Positions 49,801-60,700 of a stretch of 64,000 bases of DNA are shown in pieces. Location of the stretch: contig CAVXYK010000002.1 in NCBI GenBank assembly GCA_963765875.1, positions 158,461 through 222,460 of the forward strand, given 5' to 3'. Source of the DNA: JAWKOK01 sp963765875 (GTDB taxonomy: Bacteria > Chloroflexota > Anaerolineae > Caldilineales > Caldilineaceae). The number at the start of each line of letters is the position of its first letter. Positions within the stretch are counted from its first letter, which is position 1. The notes under the pieces are model-generated. The model had not been told where the DNA came from. It worked only from the letters and a program-made list of their open reading frames with translations, and made no database searches. A program made the translations under genes and the position numbers.

Positions 49801-52800
49801 CCCAACCCTGGGAGCGGTTGGTTCCCGGAGGAGGGCGCGACGGTCGCGGTCGAACATGATCAGCGATTGTCAGGGGAGGACGGGCTTTCCATCTCAGCCT
49901 GGGTCTACGTGGCTGATCCTTCTCGGCGCCAGGGCGTCATCGGCAAGACAACTGAGGCCCTCGATTCAGGCTACATGCTTGGTATTGAAGATGGTCAGTT
50001 GACGGTGCAACTCTTCGGTGATGATGGCGTCGAGTACTCCGTCCGTGGCGGCGAGGTCTTCACTGACACCTGGATGCATGTGGGCATGACGTGGGAGCAG
50101 GGCGGCGACCTTGTCGGGTATATGGATGGCTTCGAGATCGGCAGAGTCGCCACTCAGGATGCCGGAATCGCCCAAAACTCTGCCCCGTTGCAGATGGGGC
50201 AATTCTCACACGATCCTATCCTGTTGCCGCTTGCCGGCGGCATCGACGAGGTTCAGCTATTCACACGTGGACTCTCGGCTGAAGAAATGGGCAAGTTGGC
50301 GTTCGGGATTAACTCCGGACCGGCCGAACACGTCTACGTGTGGAACACAACGGCGCTGGACAGCGACAGCGGCTTCTTTGGCCTGAGCAACAATGTTCGC
50401 TTTCGGCTGAAGGCCTACCCCAGCCAGCGGACGCAGGCCAATGCCATCGCTGATCCCTATCGTCCACCCTTCATTTCGGCGCAGACCTATCCCTTCCGTG
50501 TGCGCGGCATTCAACCTCGCGTCGTTGATGAGGCGGGCGTTCCGCAATCGGACGCGCTCGTCTTCAGAATCAATAAGGAGGAGACGGTGCGCGCCTGGCC
50601 CGTGGGGATCGAGGCGGGCGAAGCCTACTTCACTGACAGCAACGGCTATCTGGCCGGCAACGATGTGCTGCGAGCCGACGATAAGCTGGTTGCGTTGGCC
50701 CCGATTACGGCGACCCACGCCTACATCCTCTATCACACCAGCGACGCTGCAGCGAGGATGAGCGGCAAGCAGATTGAGCCCAGCATCGTGCAGACGCTGA
50801 CCGTCTCTGCCGACAACCCGCTCTATGTATTCAACCTCGACGTGTCGTTGGAGTGGGACGCGCGGAATGACCTAGTCTTTATGAATGATCTGGAGGACGC
50901 GTTCAGAGAAGCGTCCGATATTCTCTATGACATTACCGACGGGCAGGTAGCGCTCGGCGTCATACGCGTTTTCCATGCCAAGGAGAACTGGCTGGGTGCA
51001 GATGTTGTCATTCGCGCCAGCAACAATCAGCGACCCAGAGCCTCACTGGGTGGCGTCGTCATGTCCACCGTCGATGATCCGCTGGACGACCCGGACCGGC
51101 AGAAGCTTGAAAATGCCTATAGCCCCGGACAGGTGCGCATGGGGCCGATCTGGGATCCCTACGGCCTGAATCGAGAGGAGTTGGGCGACGATCTGGCGCA
51201 ACGCTCTGGCCCATGAATTGGGCCACTATCTGCTCTTCTTGCCTGACAACTATCTGGGCGTCGATCTTGAGAATGGCCTGATCCGCAAGATCGATTGTCC
51301 CGGCAGCATCATGACCGATGCCTACGAGCTTCGGTATCGGGAACTGCTCACTTCCGAGGAGTGGGCGGGATCTGTACCTTGCCGGGATACGCTGGCTGAA
51401 CACCTGACCGGGCGATCGGACTGGGAGACATTGTCAGCCTTCTATGACGGCATCAGGATTCCTGATGCGGGCCGGAGTGATCCTGGACCGTCCTTCCTCC
51501 CACTGGAGATTACCCGGCTTACCTCCATTGATCCGCTTGCGATGAACACCTATGAAGAGACGAATGCAGCGTTGGATGAAGAAACAGATGAAGACTTGGA
51601 TGCCGATCTCGAACCGGCTCCGGCGAGCGCTTTCCCTGCACGCTATATTGACCTGCGCAAGGGCATGCGCGGGCCAGTCACGCGATTCCAAGAGGCCCAG
51701 ATTTACCTGATCAAGTCTCGGGCCGCCATCGGCGAATATAAGGACGATCTGACCGATGACACCCTCATTTTTCTGGGCAGCACGGGCAACGGCGATGATC
51801 GAATCAAAGTGCGCGGTGCGGAAAAAGGCGATCGAATCTGTGCAGTGCAGTTCGGCGATGAAGCATCAGCGGGTGGATGCGCCATCGTCAATTCACGGTT
51901 GACGTCGCTCGATCTGCTCGACTATCCGCCTGAATGGCGTCCTGCCATCACTGTCAGTCCGGTCACCTCGCGCACCGTAACGATCAGCGTGTCCGTGCCG
52001 ATCTCCGGTCCGCTGAATGTGCAACTGATGCCGGCCTACGGTCCTTTCACCGATACGCTTTCCGTCAGATCGCCCTATACGACAATGCAGGTCGTTGCTC
52101 TGCCCGATTCACTTTCACCCGCATCGGCTGATCTGTCTGAGAAGCAAGCATTCGACGAGGAGAACTATGTTCATACGGCGACGTTAACGCTTCCTTATCC
52201 GGCATTTGAGGGGCACGTGCGAGTCTGGCGACCTGACGCACCCCCCGGGCAGGAAGCCTTTGCCGCCTATTTTTTGAGCCCCGATTTTGTCCCGGAAGAG
52301 TCGGGTTTCGGCCCAAACAATCGAGGATTCGGACCCAACAACAGAGGCTTTGGCCCCAATAATCGCGGCTTTGGCCCGAACAATCGCGGCTTCGGACCCA
52401 ACAACAGAGGCTTTGGCCCCAACAACCGCGGGTTTGGTCCCAACAACCGTGGATTCGGCCCCAATAACAGAGGCTTTGGTCCCAATAATCGCGGCTTTGG
52501 CGTCAACCGTGCCTGGGGCGCAAACCAGCGCTCTTTTGACGCACCCGTTGCTTCGGGCGACGGCAAGGTCACTGTCTTCAATGTTGAAAACGTAATGGGC
52601 GATTCAGGCATCGCCTCGATGTCGTCGGCGCCCAACGTCGCCGGCGTGCCCAGTTGGCTGCGAATCGTCGGGCCGGCCTATCGCCTGACGAACCACGCCG
52701 ATGTAGAACCTGCGGCCGGTCGCACCATTGCCTTCCAATATCTACAGCGCGAGGCCCCCGATGGGGGAGAGCCGACGCTGGCCATCTACTATTCGGGTGA

Positions 52801-53671
52801 CGACGGCAAAACGTGGATGAAATTGCCGACCTTATTGGATCAGAACGACAACTTCGCGGCGGCACGCATGCCCGATAACGATCAACATGGCCAGGGGCTC
52901 TACGCGCTGATGGCCACGCTGGAGATGCCTGCTCTACAGCCGGGCTGGAATCTGATTGCCTACCCGCTCGCGTCATCACAGCCCATCACCGACGCGTTGG
53001 CATCCGTGCTCGATGACATTGAGATGGTTGTCGCTCAGGACGCCGGGCTCGGCGGCGGCTGGCGAGTCTACGATCAGCGCCTTATCGGAGAAGACCATCG
53101 CCTGCAAAACTTGGTCAACGACCTACATATCATGGAGTTCGGCAAGACCTACTGGGTACATGCAAAACGGGCCGCGACGCCGTTCCTGCCGATACAGGAG
53201 TACCAGCCTCTGCGCGATATATCGCTCTCCACGGACGACAAGATCTCGGCGCCGATTGCTTCCGGTCAGGTGCTGTCGCAGACGGAACCAGCGCTTGTCG
53301 GTACACCGGCATTGCCGCCGGCAATCTTCTTCGGCCCGCTCTCCTTGGCGCAAATGGGCCCGGGAGGCGAGTTCGGGGAGAACGTTGAGGGAGTGAGAAT
53401 TGAAGCTGTGGTCGACGGCAATCTATGCGGTACGGCGGAGGTGATTGAATTGGCGGGTTCGCTCATCTACAAGATCTCGGTTTCGGCAGCATCGGGCGAC
53501 AGGGACTGCGGTTGGTACGGGGATCAGGTCATTTTTCTCGACGCCAATGGTCAACCGCTGGGAGAGGCGAAGTGGGACAATCGGCTCAGCCAATGTGTGG
53601 AACTGGGCAATGGGGGACGCGAGACAGAAGACCTGCCACAACTGCGTTGTGCCGACATCGAGTCACCATAG
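46848..53671 (+). CDS. Giant secreted protein: FG-GAP repeats, LamG-like, HELGH domain, GFGPNNR array; two frameshifts
   Basis: About 2,270 residues once joined. A signal peptide (LLAALLVLLLCISFGAG, cleavage near VYAQ) starts at 46848. Residues ~30-850 contain a dozen FG-GAP/VCBS-type repeats (AWGDVDNDGDLDLAVG, Ca-binding-like D-x-D-x-DGD-x-D). A LamG-like sandwich follows (RIAYWSFD ... GLSISAWVYVAD ... WMHVGMTWEQGG). Next is a metallopeptidase-like domain homologous to the 824-residue protein at 5636, with HELGH at 51212-51226. Then comes a Gly/Phe/Asn heptad array (52304-52513) and a C-terminal beta region. The frame changes near 47700-47730 (LWMLEAA into VNSGPGELIDGY) and near 51190-51210 (the HELGH motif is split between frames). 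Probably a surface adhesin or peptidase; substrate unknown. Confidence 0.82.
52304..52513 (+). repeat. Tandem 21-bp repeat coding nine GFGPNNR heptads plus one variant
   Basis: Nine exact GFGPNNR units run from 52304 to 52492; a tenth, GFGVNRA, ends at 52513. The 21-bp DNA units differ mainly at synonymous sites (TTC/TTT, CCA/CCC, AAC/AAT, CGA/CGC/CGT/AGA), so the peptide is better conserved than the DNA. The array lies in the giant secreted protein, after its metallopeptidase-like domain. Confidence 0.95.
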
Positions 53672-53739
53672 AGGCGGACTGATGGGGAGAGGATGAACCA
53701 GATCCCTGATGGAAGTGATATTTTCATCGCGTCTTCAGT

Positions 53740-56700
53740 TTAGATGGAGGAATCCAGCAGGCGCTTGTGGAACGGCCCATCCGCAATGAACCGCCGGCGA
53801 GTCTTTGGCTCGTCGATCAACATCGCGCGCCGCTCCAGTTCGCTGCGTGCTTCGTCGAGAATGCGCCCGGCTTGTTGTTGCATCGGGTCTGTCGCCGGTG
53901 CGTTGCCGTTGCCGGCATCGATGAGAACGTCTCTACAGATCGCATAGACCAGGAAGGGAAACTCGATGCCTTCCATTCCGAACTGGGCGAGATGGTCCAG
54001 GATATCGCCGACGATGGCTAGTGCTGGGGCCGATGCGCCACGCTGTTGGTGGATGCTTGCCAGTCCTGCCATTGAGTCAACCAGCGAGGCCGTGTCGCCG
54101 AGCAGGGATCGAATGTCGTTGGCCTGGATGAAGTACACTTCTGCGGAAGCAGTGGCGCCAAGCTCAAGGTCGATGATCCCCAGGTGGGTCATGGCAAACG
54201 CTTCTCCGCGCCGATCTCCCATCTGTTGATAGAGCCGCAGCGCTTGCGCACAGAGCTGGTTAGCTTCAGCATACTGGCCCTGGATCAGGTGGATCAACCC
54301 ATCGGTATCCAGGGCGTTGGCAATGCCGTTCTCGTCGGCAAGCTCAAGCGACAGCGCGTGAGCGCGGGCATTGTAGAGCGAGGCGGAACTGTAATCGCCC
54401 AGCGCAAAGAAATTATTGCAAAGATAGCCGAGACAGTAGGCAGTTCCCAGACGCCATCCGATCGATTCACAGCTTTCAAGGCTCTGCATGTAGCTGCGTT
54501 GGGCGGAAACATAGTCCCCGGCTTCGTTGTCCAGTACCCCGATCATCGCCGTGCAACGCGCTACCCCCATCCGGTTGTCGGCCTGATCGAATCCGTGCGT
54601 CGCTTCCAGAAAATATGGCCTGGCCGCACGGTTCTTGCCTTCCTGGTGGTAGGCGGCGCCGATATCATATTGGCACTGCGGGAGGTAGCTTTGCAGTCCG
54701 GCTGATCTTGCCAGCTCGATCGCTTCTCGAAGCGGCCTGCGTGCCTCAGCGTATTTGCCCATCTGCCAGAGAATGCGCCCCTGGAGGTGGTTGCACTCTA
54801 TCCGAGTTGCGATATCGTCCAGGTTTTGGGCGATTGACTGCGCACTGAGCACGGTCTCCAGGGCTTCTGCGTAGTCGCTGATGTTGCGCTGCAACTCGGC
54901 CCGACGCAGTTGAACCGTCACCTGCTTTTTCAAGGGTAGCGCTTGCTGGATTTGCATGAGTGCGTCCAGGTCGCGTTGCTGGTTTTCGCGATCCCCCAGG
55001 ACATCCAGGACCGCCTCGCGCTTCAACAGTACGTCATGGCGTGCAGCTTCCTGATCATCGGACATCAAGTCTATGGCGCGTGTGTAGAAGCGCAGCGCCT
55101 CTTGACTGGCGTATTGCTCTGCGGCATACTCCCCGGCCAGTTGCGCGTGGATCCGTTCTTCTTCCCAGTCTTCACCCAGGTGATAGTGATGTACCAATTC
55201 GGCGTAGTGGCTTGACGGCTCGCCGGCATAGACGGCGCGCCCGGCCCCGGCCGCGGCCAGGTGTAGACGTCGCAGCCGGGAACGCAATTGCATGTCGTAG
55301 GCGGCATCGCGCAGTAGCGCATGACGGAACAGATAGCGAGCTTCGCCCATGGCTGACCAGATCCTGGCACGGTCCACCTCGCCCATCTGCCGATTCAGCA
55401 CTTCTCCGCTGCGCTTTTCAAGCATATGAAAAAGTAAACGACTGTCGAATTCCCGGCCCAGGACAGAGGCAGTCTGTACGACCTCTTTGACTTTCGGTTG
55501 GAGTTGATCGAGTCGAGCCGTGAGCAACGCGCGTACATCGGTCGGCAAGAGGGTCGGCTCTAGGTGGTCGTTTTCTGGGCGAAGGCTTTCACTCACCTGT
55601 AGGCCCTGCTCGCCTTGCTCAAGCATGTTGTGTTCTTGGAGATAGAGCACGATCTGTTCAGCAAAAAACGGATTGCCATTGGCGCGGATCGCTATCAGAT
55701 TCACAAGCTCTCGTGATGGCTGTGCGCCAAGCAAGGCCGTGGCAATCGGCTCGATCTGACTTTCATTCAAGCCACTCAACTGGATGCGCGCCCGGGGCAT
55801 ATCAGCGCTCACCAGCTTGTTGATCTCGTCTCCAGGACGTTGGGTGATGACAAGGGCCAATGGGAAGCCGTCGACGTTGCGCGTTAACTGGATGATGAAT
55901 TGACGTGATTCATCATCCAGCCAATGGGCATCTTCGAGCAGCAGGATGACCGGTTGCACCAGGCTCTCTGCCTTGATCAACGTCTTGAGCGCATCCAGCA
56001 TGTTCTCCAGGCGAAGCTGAGGGTCAAGCCGCGCATAGAGCGACCCAGCCCAGTGTAGGTCGACCAACGCGGCCAGAAAGGATCGAGAGCGGCTCAACTC
56101 GGCGGCTAACTCGGCGGCCAATTCGGTGTCCGGCATGGCATGACGCAGATCGTCCAACGTTGCATCAAACGAGGTGCGATTGATCTGATCTGAAGCATCT
56201 GCGGACTGGCTGAAGTAGCGGCGTAGCCAGTAGCGCAAGGGGTTGAGCGGCCTGCGTAGAATGTCGTCGGTCTGGCAGAGAAACCAACGTGGGCTCTGGG
56301 CCATCGTCGCGGTTTGCAACTGGAATTCGTGGACCAGCCGGCTCTTGCCCAGGCCGGCTTCGCCCTCAACGGTGACGAGGCCTGCGAAGTTGCCGGAAAA
56401 GATGGGCTCAATGCCCGCTCTGAGTTCGGCAATCTCGGCCTGTCGTCCGACCAGTGTGCCGGCGTAGAAGGCCTGTGCCTCGCCTGTCTGCCGCCCCGTC
56501 AACAGAAAGACCGGCTGTGGATCGACGAATCCTTTGAAACGAAGGAGACCACGGCGATCGGTCTGAAATCGGCGCGCCGCCTGGCGGGCGGTCTCATCGT
56601 CGATCCAGATCTCGCCCCAATCGGCCGCGACCAGCTGCCGTGCCGCCAAATTGACATAAGAGCCGTGGCAGGTGTACTCCTCAGCCAGCGGTGATCCCAC

Positions 56701-57771
56701 GAACCCGGCGTAGGCCATGCGTGTGGTCACGCCGGCGCGCAGGCCTACCGGCGAGATCTCTTTCAAGTCGAGGATGAATCCGAGCGCTCGCTCCACATCA
56801 TGTTCTGATCCGGTGGGCGCACCCCAGAAGAGCAGCAGCGTGTTGCCGTTGTCCTTGCCGCCGATCTGGCCGACCCGGCCCAGGAATCCGTTGTACTGAT
56901 CGACAAGACGGAAGAGCGCAGCCTGGAAATCAGCGAGTTCCACAGGACCAAAGCTGCGTTCGAAGCTGACGAACACGGTGACGACCTGGCGGAACTCGCC
57001 CTGGAGTGTTGAGTTGAGCAGCCAGCCGGGGTAGAAGTCGGCGGCCCGAAGGCGGTCTGTCGGCCGCGTAGGGGGCGAATGCACCGGCGTTGCGACCGAC
57101 AGGGCTTGAGCGTCGAGCGCGTCCACGCGTCGATAATCGGCCACCGATGTTGTGGTCAGCAGACCGTTCGGGAGGTTGCGATTGAGTGCTTTGGTGATGA
57201 CCACTTGACCGGCATCGGCGTGGAGATCGATGGCCATGGCCTGAGCCAGACCATCCCCGCCAAAGAGGCTTGCCGCTCGCTGGCTGTGCTCACTCTTCGA
57301 TGTGTCCCGCCAGATCGCCCAATCCACTGGACCCCACGCGGCGAAGACTTTGCCGGAGAAGGTGAACGCTCCGAAGCGGGTGGCTTGGCTCGGGCTTTCG
57401 GTGAGATGGGTGCGGATGGCCCAGGCTGCGAGCAGGGCCTGTGCGCAGACGGCTTGTCTGTCGGGACTCTCTCTGTCGAAATCCTCTCTGGCGGGATCAT
57501 TGTCGACGGCAAAGACCGCTTTGAAGGCATCGCCTGCGAAGCCTGCGATGAAACCGCCATGGCGATAGAGGGCATCGATCAGTGGCTCGAAGACGGCGGC
57601 CAGCACTTCGGCCAGCACCTCGGCCCCTTCGGTGCCGTGGTTCATCAGCGCAACGGTCAGTGGGGTGAAACCGGAGATGTCGACAAAGAGGCAGGCCGCT
57701 TCCAGGCGGCCGCTTGTCTCTCCCTTGTCCATGCGGTCGAGGATAAATTTGGGCGTGAGCTGGTGCTGCAT
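53740..57771 (-). CDS. Dual class III cyclase-like / AAA ATPase / TPR signalling protein
   Basis: A 1,343-residue cytoplasmic protein. Cyclase domain 1 (residues ~20-200) has metal sites in CLFVDISGFTPLTVAL and IAGFAGDAFKAVF. Domain 2 (~265-430) has VTVFVSFERSF where Asp is expected, so it is probably inactive; TCHGSYVNLAARQL is kept. An AAA/STAND ATPase follows: Walker A EGEAGLGKSR near residue 469, Walker B VILLLEDAHWLDDE near 613. TPR repeats fill the C-terminal third. The start at 57771 lies 9 bases after the SARP stop, so they are one operon. The architecture equals the protein at 9159-13412, of which it is a paralogue. It is convergent with the giant secreted protein. Confidence 0.87.
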   Translation of the reverse strand: MQHQLTPKFILDRMDKGETSGRLEAACLFVDISGFTPLTVALMNHGTEGAEVLAEVLAAVFEPLIDALYRHGGFIAGFAGDAFKAVFAVDNDPAREDFDRESPDRQAVCAQALLAAWAIRTHLTESPSQATRFGAFTFSGKVFAAWGPVDWAIWRDTSKSEHSQRAASLFGGDGLAQAMAIDLHADAGQVVITKALNRNLPNGLLTTTSVADYRRVDALDAQALSVATPVHSPPTRPTDRLRAADFYPGWLLNSTLQGEFRQVVTVFVSFERSFGPVELADFQAALFRLVDQYNGFLGRVGQIGGKDNGNTLLLFWGAPTGSEHDVERALGFILDLKEISPVGLRAGVTTRMAYAGFVGSPLAEEYTCHGSYVNLAARQLVAADWGEIWIDDETARQAARRFQTDRRGLLRFKGFVDPQPVFLLTGRQTGEAQAFYAGTLVGRQAEIAELRAGIEPIFSGNFAGLVTVEGEAGLGKSRLVHEFQLQTATMAQSPRWFLCQTDDILRRPLNPLRYWLRRYFSQSADASDQINRTSFDATLDDLRHAMPDTELAAELAAELSRSRSFLAALVDLHWAGSLYARLDPQLRLENMLDALKTLIKAESLVQPVILLLEDAHWLDDESRQFIIQLTRNVDGFPLALVITQRPGDEINKLVSADMPRARIQLSGLNESQIEPIATALLGAQPSRELVNLIAIRANGNPFFAEQIVLYLQEHNMLEQGEQGLQVSESLRPENDHLEPTLLPTDVRALLTARLDQLQPKVKEVVQTASVLGREFDSRLLFHMLEKRSGEVLNRQMGEVDRARIWSAMGEARYLFRHALLRDAAYDMQLRSRLRRLHLAAAGAGRAVYAGEPSSHYAELVHHYHLGEDWEEERIHAQLAGEYAAEQYASQEALRFYTRAIDLMSDDQEAARHDVLLKREAVLDVLGDRENQQRDLDALMQIQQALPLKKQVTVQLRRAELQRNISDYAEALETVLSAQSIAQNLDDIATRIECNHLQGRILWQMGKYAEARRPLREAIELARSAGLQSYLPQCQYDIGAAYHQEGKNRAARPYFLEATHGFDQADNRMGVARCTAMIGVLDNEAGDYVSAQRSYMQSLESCESIGWRLGTAYCLGYLCNNFFALGDYSSASLYNARAHALSLELADENGIANALDTDGLIHLIQGQYAEANQLCAQALRLYQQMGDRRGEAFAMTHLGIIDLELGATASAEVYFIQANDIRSLLGDTASLVDSMAGLASIHQQRGASAPALAIVGDILDHLAQFGMEGIEFPFLVYAICRDVLIDAGNGNAPATDPMQQQAGRILDEARSELERRAMLIDEPKTRRRFIADGPFHKRLLDSSI

Positions 57772-57780
57772 TGGCTGGGC

Positions 57781-60700
57781 CTAAACCTGCCGTTGCAGGT
57801 GGTTCAGCAGGTCGATGGTCTCTTCGGCTATCTCTACCAACGACGCATCAGCTGGCGCCTCACTCTGTTCGTTTTGGGTCCCGGCTACCGCCGGCTCGAC
57901 TTGAGGGAGCGTCCCGTCTGCGGCCAGCTTCTCCTGCAAGGCGGCGATCTGCATCTGCTGGCGGCCGTCGAGTTGAGCCGCTTGGACAAGCATGTCAAGG
58001 ATCTTCGTAGCCGGTTGCGGCCTGTCCGTTTCTGCAAATAGTGCTGCGCTGGCGAGGAGGGCTGCCGCCAGTGCATGGGCTGATTCGATCCTGATGGCCG
58101 TCTGAAGGGCATCCTGCAAATACCCGGCGGCAAGCGCCCACTGGTGCTGTTCTGTGGCGATTTCACCCAGGCGGGTCTGTACAACACTGCTTTCGATCAG
58201 GCCGCCGATGCGCTGGAAGCGCTCAAGAGCCGCCTGAAACTGGATGCGCGCGCCGGTGAAATGGCGGCCGGCCAAGGCGACGTTGCCGAGATTCTGCTGC
58301 GCTAGCGCCACGCCGCGCGGATCTTCCAACTCGTCGGCAATCTCCATGGCCTCAGCAAAGTAAGTGCGGGCAGTCTCGAGTTCGTGGCGCGCTTGGGCGA
58401 CACGGCCTAGATAGGTCAGCGAGTAGATCATGCCGCGCCGATCGCCAATCTTGCGCTTGAGCTTGAGCGCCCGAATGCAGAGATCCTGGGTTGTATCGAA
58501 GTCATCGGTCACGTAAGCGACCTGGCCCAGGGTGTTCAAGGAGACACTGGCGGCGTAGTCGTCCCGGTTGCCAGTGGCCAGATCAAGCGCCTGCCCGAGC
58601 CGTTGTTGTGCATCTGCGACCTTGCCGCGGTGGCGCAGGACCGCACCCAGGTAGTTGAGCACGAAGGTGATCTCTTCGTCTATGATTCTTGCGTCCAATG
58701 CCGTTCCATCATCGCCGGCATTCAGTGATTGGAGCGTACCGAGCGCGTCCAGCAACATGTGTTCGCTTTCGTCATGCTCGCCAAGGTGAAAGTGGAACCA
58801 GGCTTGCCGGGCACACAGCGCTGAGCGAAGGAGAAGGTGCTGTTTCGATTTCTCATCCTTCAGCGCTTGCTCGACGGCGTCGGCGGCGTCACCAAAGCGG
58901 GACGCTCCTTCCTGGAACCAGCCGCGCACATCGTAGAAGTCGAAGAGGCTGCGAGTAGATGCCGTCATGTAAGAGATGGCTACTGGTTTCCCTGGACCGC
59001 TGTCTACAATTTGACCAATGGACCAGTGTTGGGCCAACCGTAGATTCTCGATTTCGGCCGCGATCTGCGTCAGGGCGCCATGTTGGTCGCCGCTGCGCAG
59101 CTCATTGGCCAGGGATCTCAGAAATGTGTCGAAGTAGGCGGCATGATCCCGGGCTACAGAATCGTAGTCATTGTTGGCCTCCAAGTGTTCCGCCGCATAT
59201 TGACGCAGCACTTCGGGCATCTCATAGCGACTTGGGTTCTCCCCCTCTGATACCGTGCGCTTGATCAGGGACTTGTTGACCAAGCTCTGCAGGGTCGATA
59301 GACGTACACGGGCCACGGACGCGGCCGCCTCACGTGTGAAGCCGCCCCGAAAGCGAGCCAGCCGCTGAACCGTCTGCTGTTCATCCTCGGACAGCAAGCG
59401 CCATGACTGATTGAAGATTGCCCTGAGGCCGCGATGCCGTTCCGGCAAATCGGGCATGCTGCTTTCCAGGAAATCCAGGTTGGCCTGGATCTCGTCAGCA
59501 ATTTCATCGCAGGAGAGCATGGTCGTCCAGGATGCCGCCAACTCGATGCCCAACGGCATGCCTTGCAGAAGATTGCACGTGCGAGCGATTGCCTTGCCGG
59601 TTGCCTCGTCGATCTCGAGCCTGCCGGCGACTGCTTCGGCCGCGGCAATGAAGAGCTGTCCGGCCGGGCTGGTGCGCACATTGTCTGGCAGCTCCTCCCC
59701 GGGTAGGGGTAGACCGTCGAGAACGACGACACGCTCCCCGCGAATGTTGAGACGCGTGCGCGAGGTGACCAGCGCTGTCAGACCAGGGACGTGTTGCAGC
59801 AGGTGCACAATCAATCTGGACTGTGGCTGAAGCTGTTCGAAATTGTCCAGGATCAGCAACAGCCGAAGGTCAGCCAGGCTGCGACTCAGCTGATCGAGCA
59901 TGTCGGCGTTCTCTGACATGTCGAGTTGGAGCGCCTCGGCGATGGCCGCGACGATCTCCAGGCCGGCGGAATCGTCGTCCCCTGCCGTCGACTCGATGCC
60001 GGCCAGCGAGACAAAGTAAATGCCGTCCGCGGCCAGCTCTTTGAGGTCGAGGCCTTGCACCACATGAAAAGACTCAGAAGATTCATCGCCATTTGAGTCA
60101 TCATTCAGCGCTGCCTCCAGCCCTTGCAGCAGCCGGTGTCCCATGTGTCGGATAAAGCGAGACTTGCCGATGCCGCCGGCCCCGTTGATGGTCACGAGCC
60201 GGTTGTTGCGGTCGGCGAGCACCTGCAGGAGTTGTTCGGCCACCTCAACGCGGTCGAAGAACGCGGTCATCTCTGCGGGCAGATTGTGGAGGCGGCGACG
60301 GGGCAGGCTGGGATAGGCAAGTCCGATGCTGAAGTCGCCTGCCTCGATGCCGGCGGCCAGCTTCAGGGTCTCGCTATCGGGCTCGACGCCCAGTTCATCC
60401 CACAGATTCTTCCGACATTGTTCGAACTGGGCCATGGCTGCGCCGGTCTGGCCGCCCATGGCCAGAAGCAGCATCAGATGTCGATGGGTCTCCTCGCGCA
60501 GCGGATCCAGGTTGACCAGCCGACTGGCGTAGTCCACGCCGCCCAGCGTGTCGTTGCGCCGGATGGCAGCCTGCACCAGGGCGTTGAGGGTCTGAGCTAT
60601 CAGGTGGAGGTAGCGCTCTTGCTCGGCACGCTGCCAGTCGTCGAATGTATCGGTGTTGTCGGTATGAAAGCCGTCCAGAAAATCGCCGTAGTAGAGTGCG

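Noticed and set aside
52267..52635. Antisense frame with a LLGPKPR-type repeat
   Set aside because: It is the reverse-strand shadow of the GFGPNNR array. The sense frame lies in a large, otherwise well-formed protein.
57079..58041. A 320-residue plus-strand frame across the SARP/cyclase junction
   Set aside because: It is antisense to both operon genes and a high-GC shadow frame.
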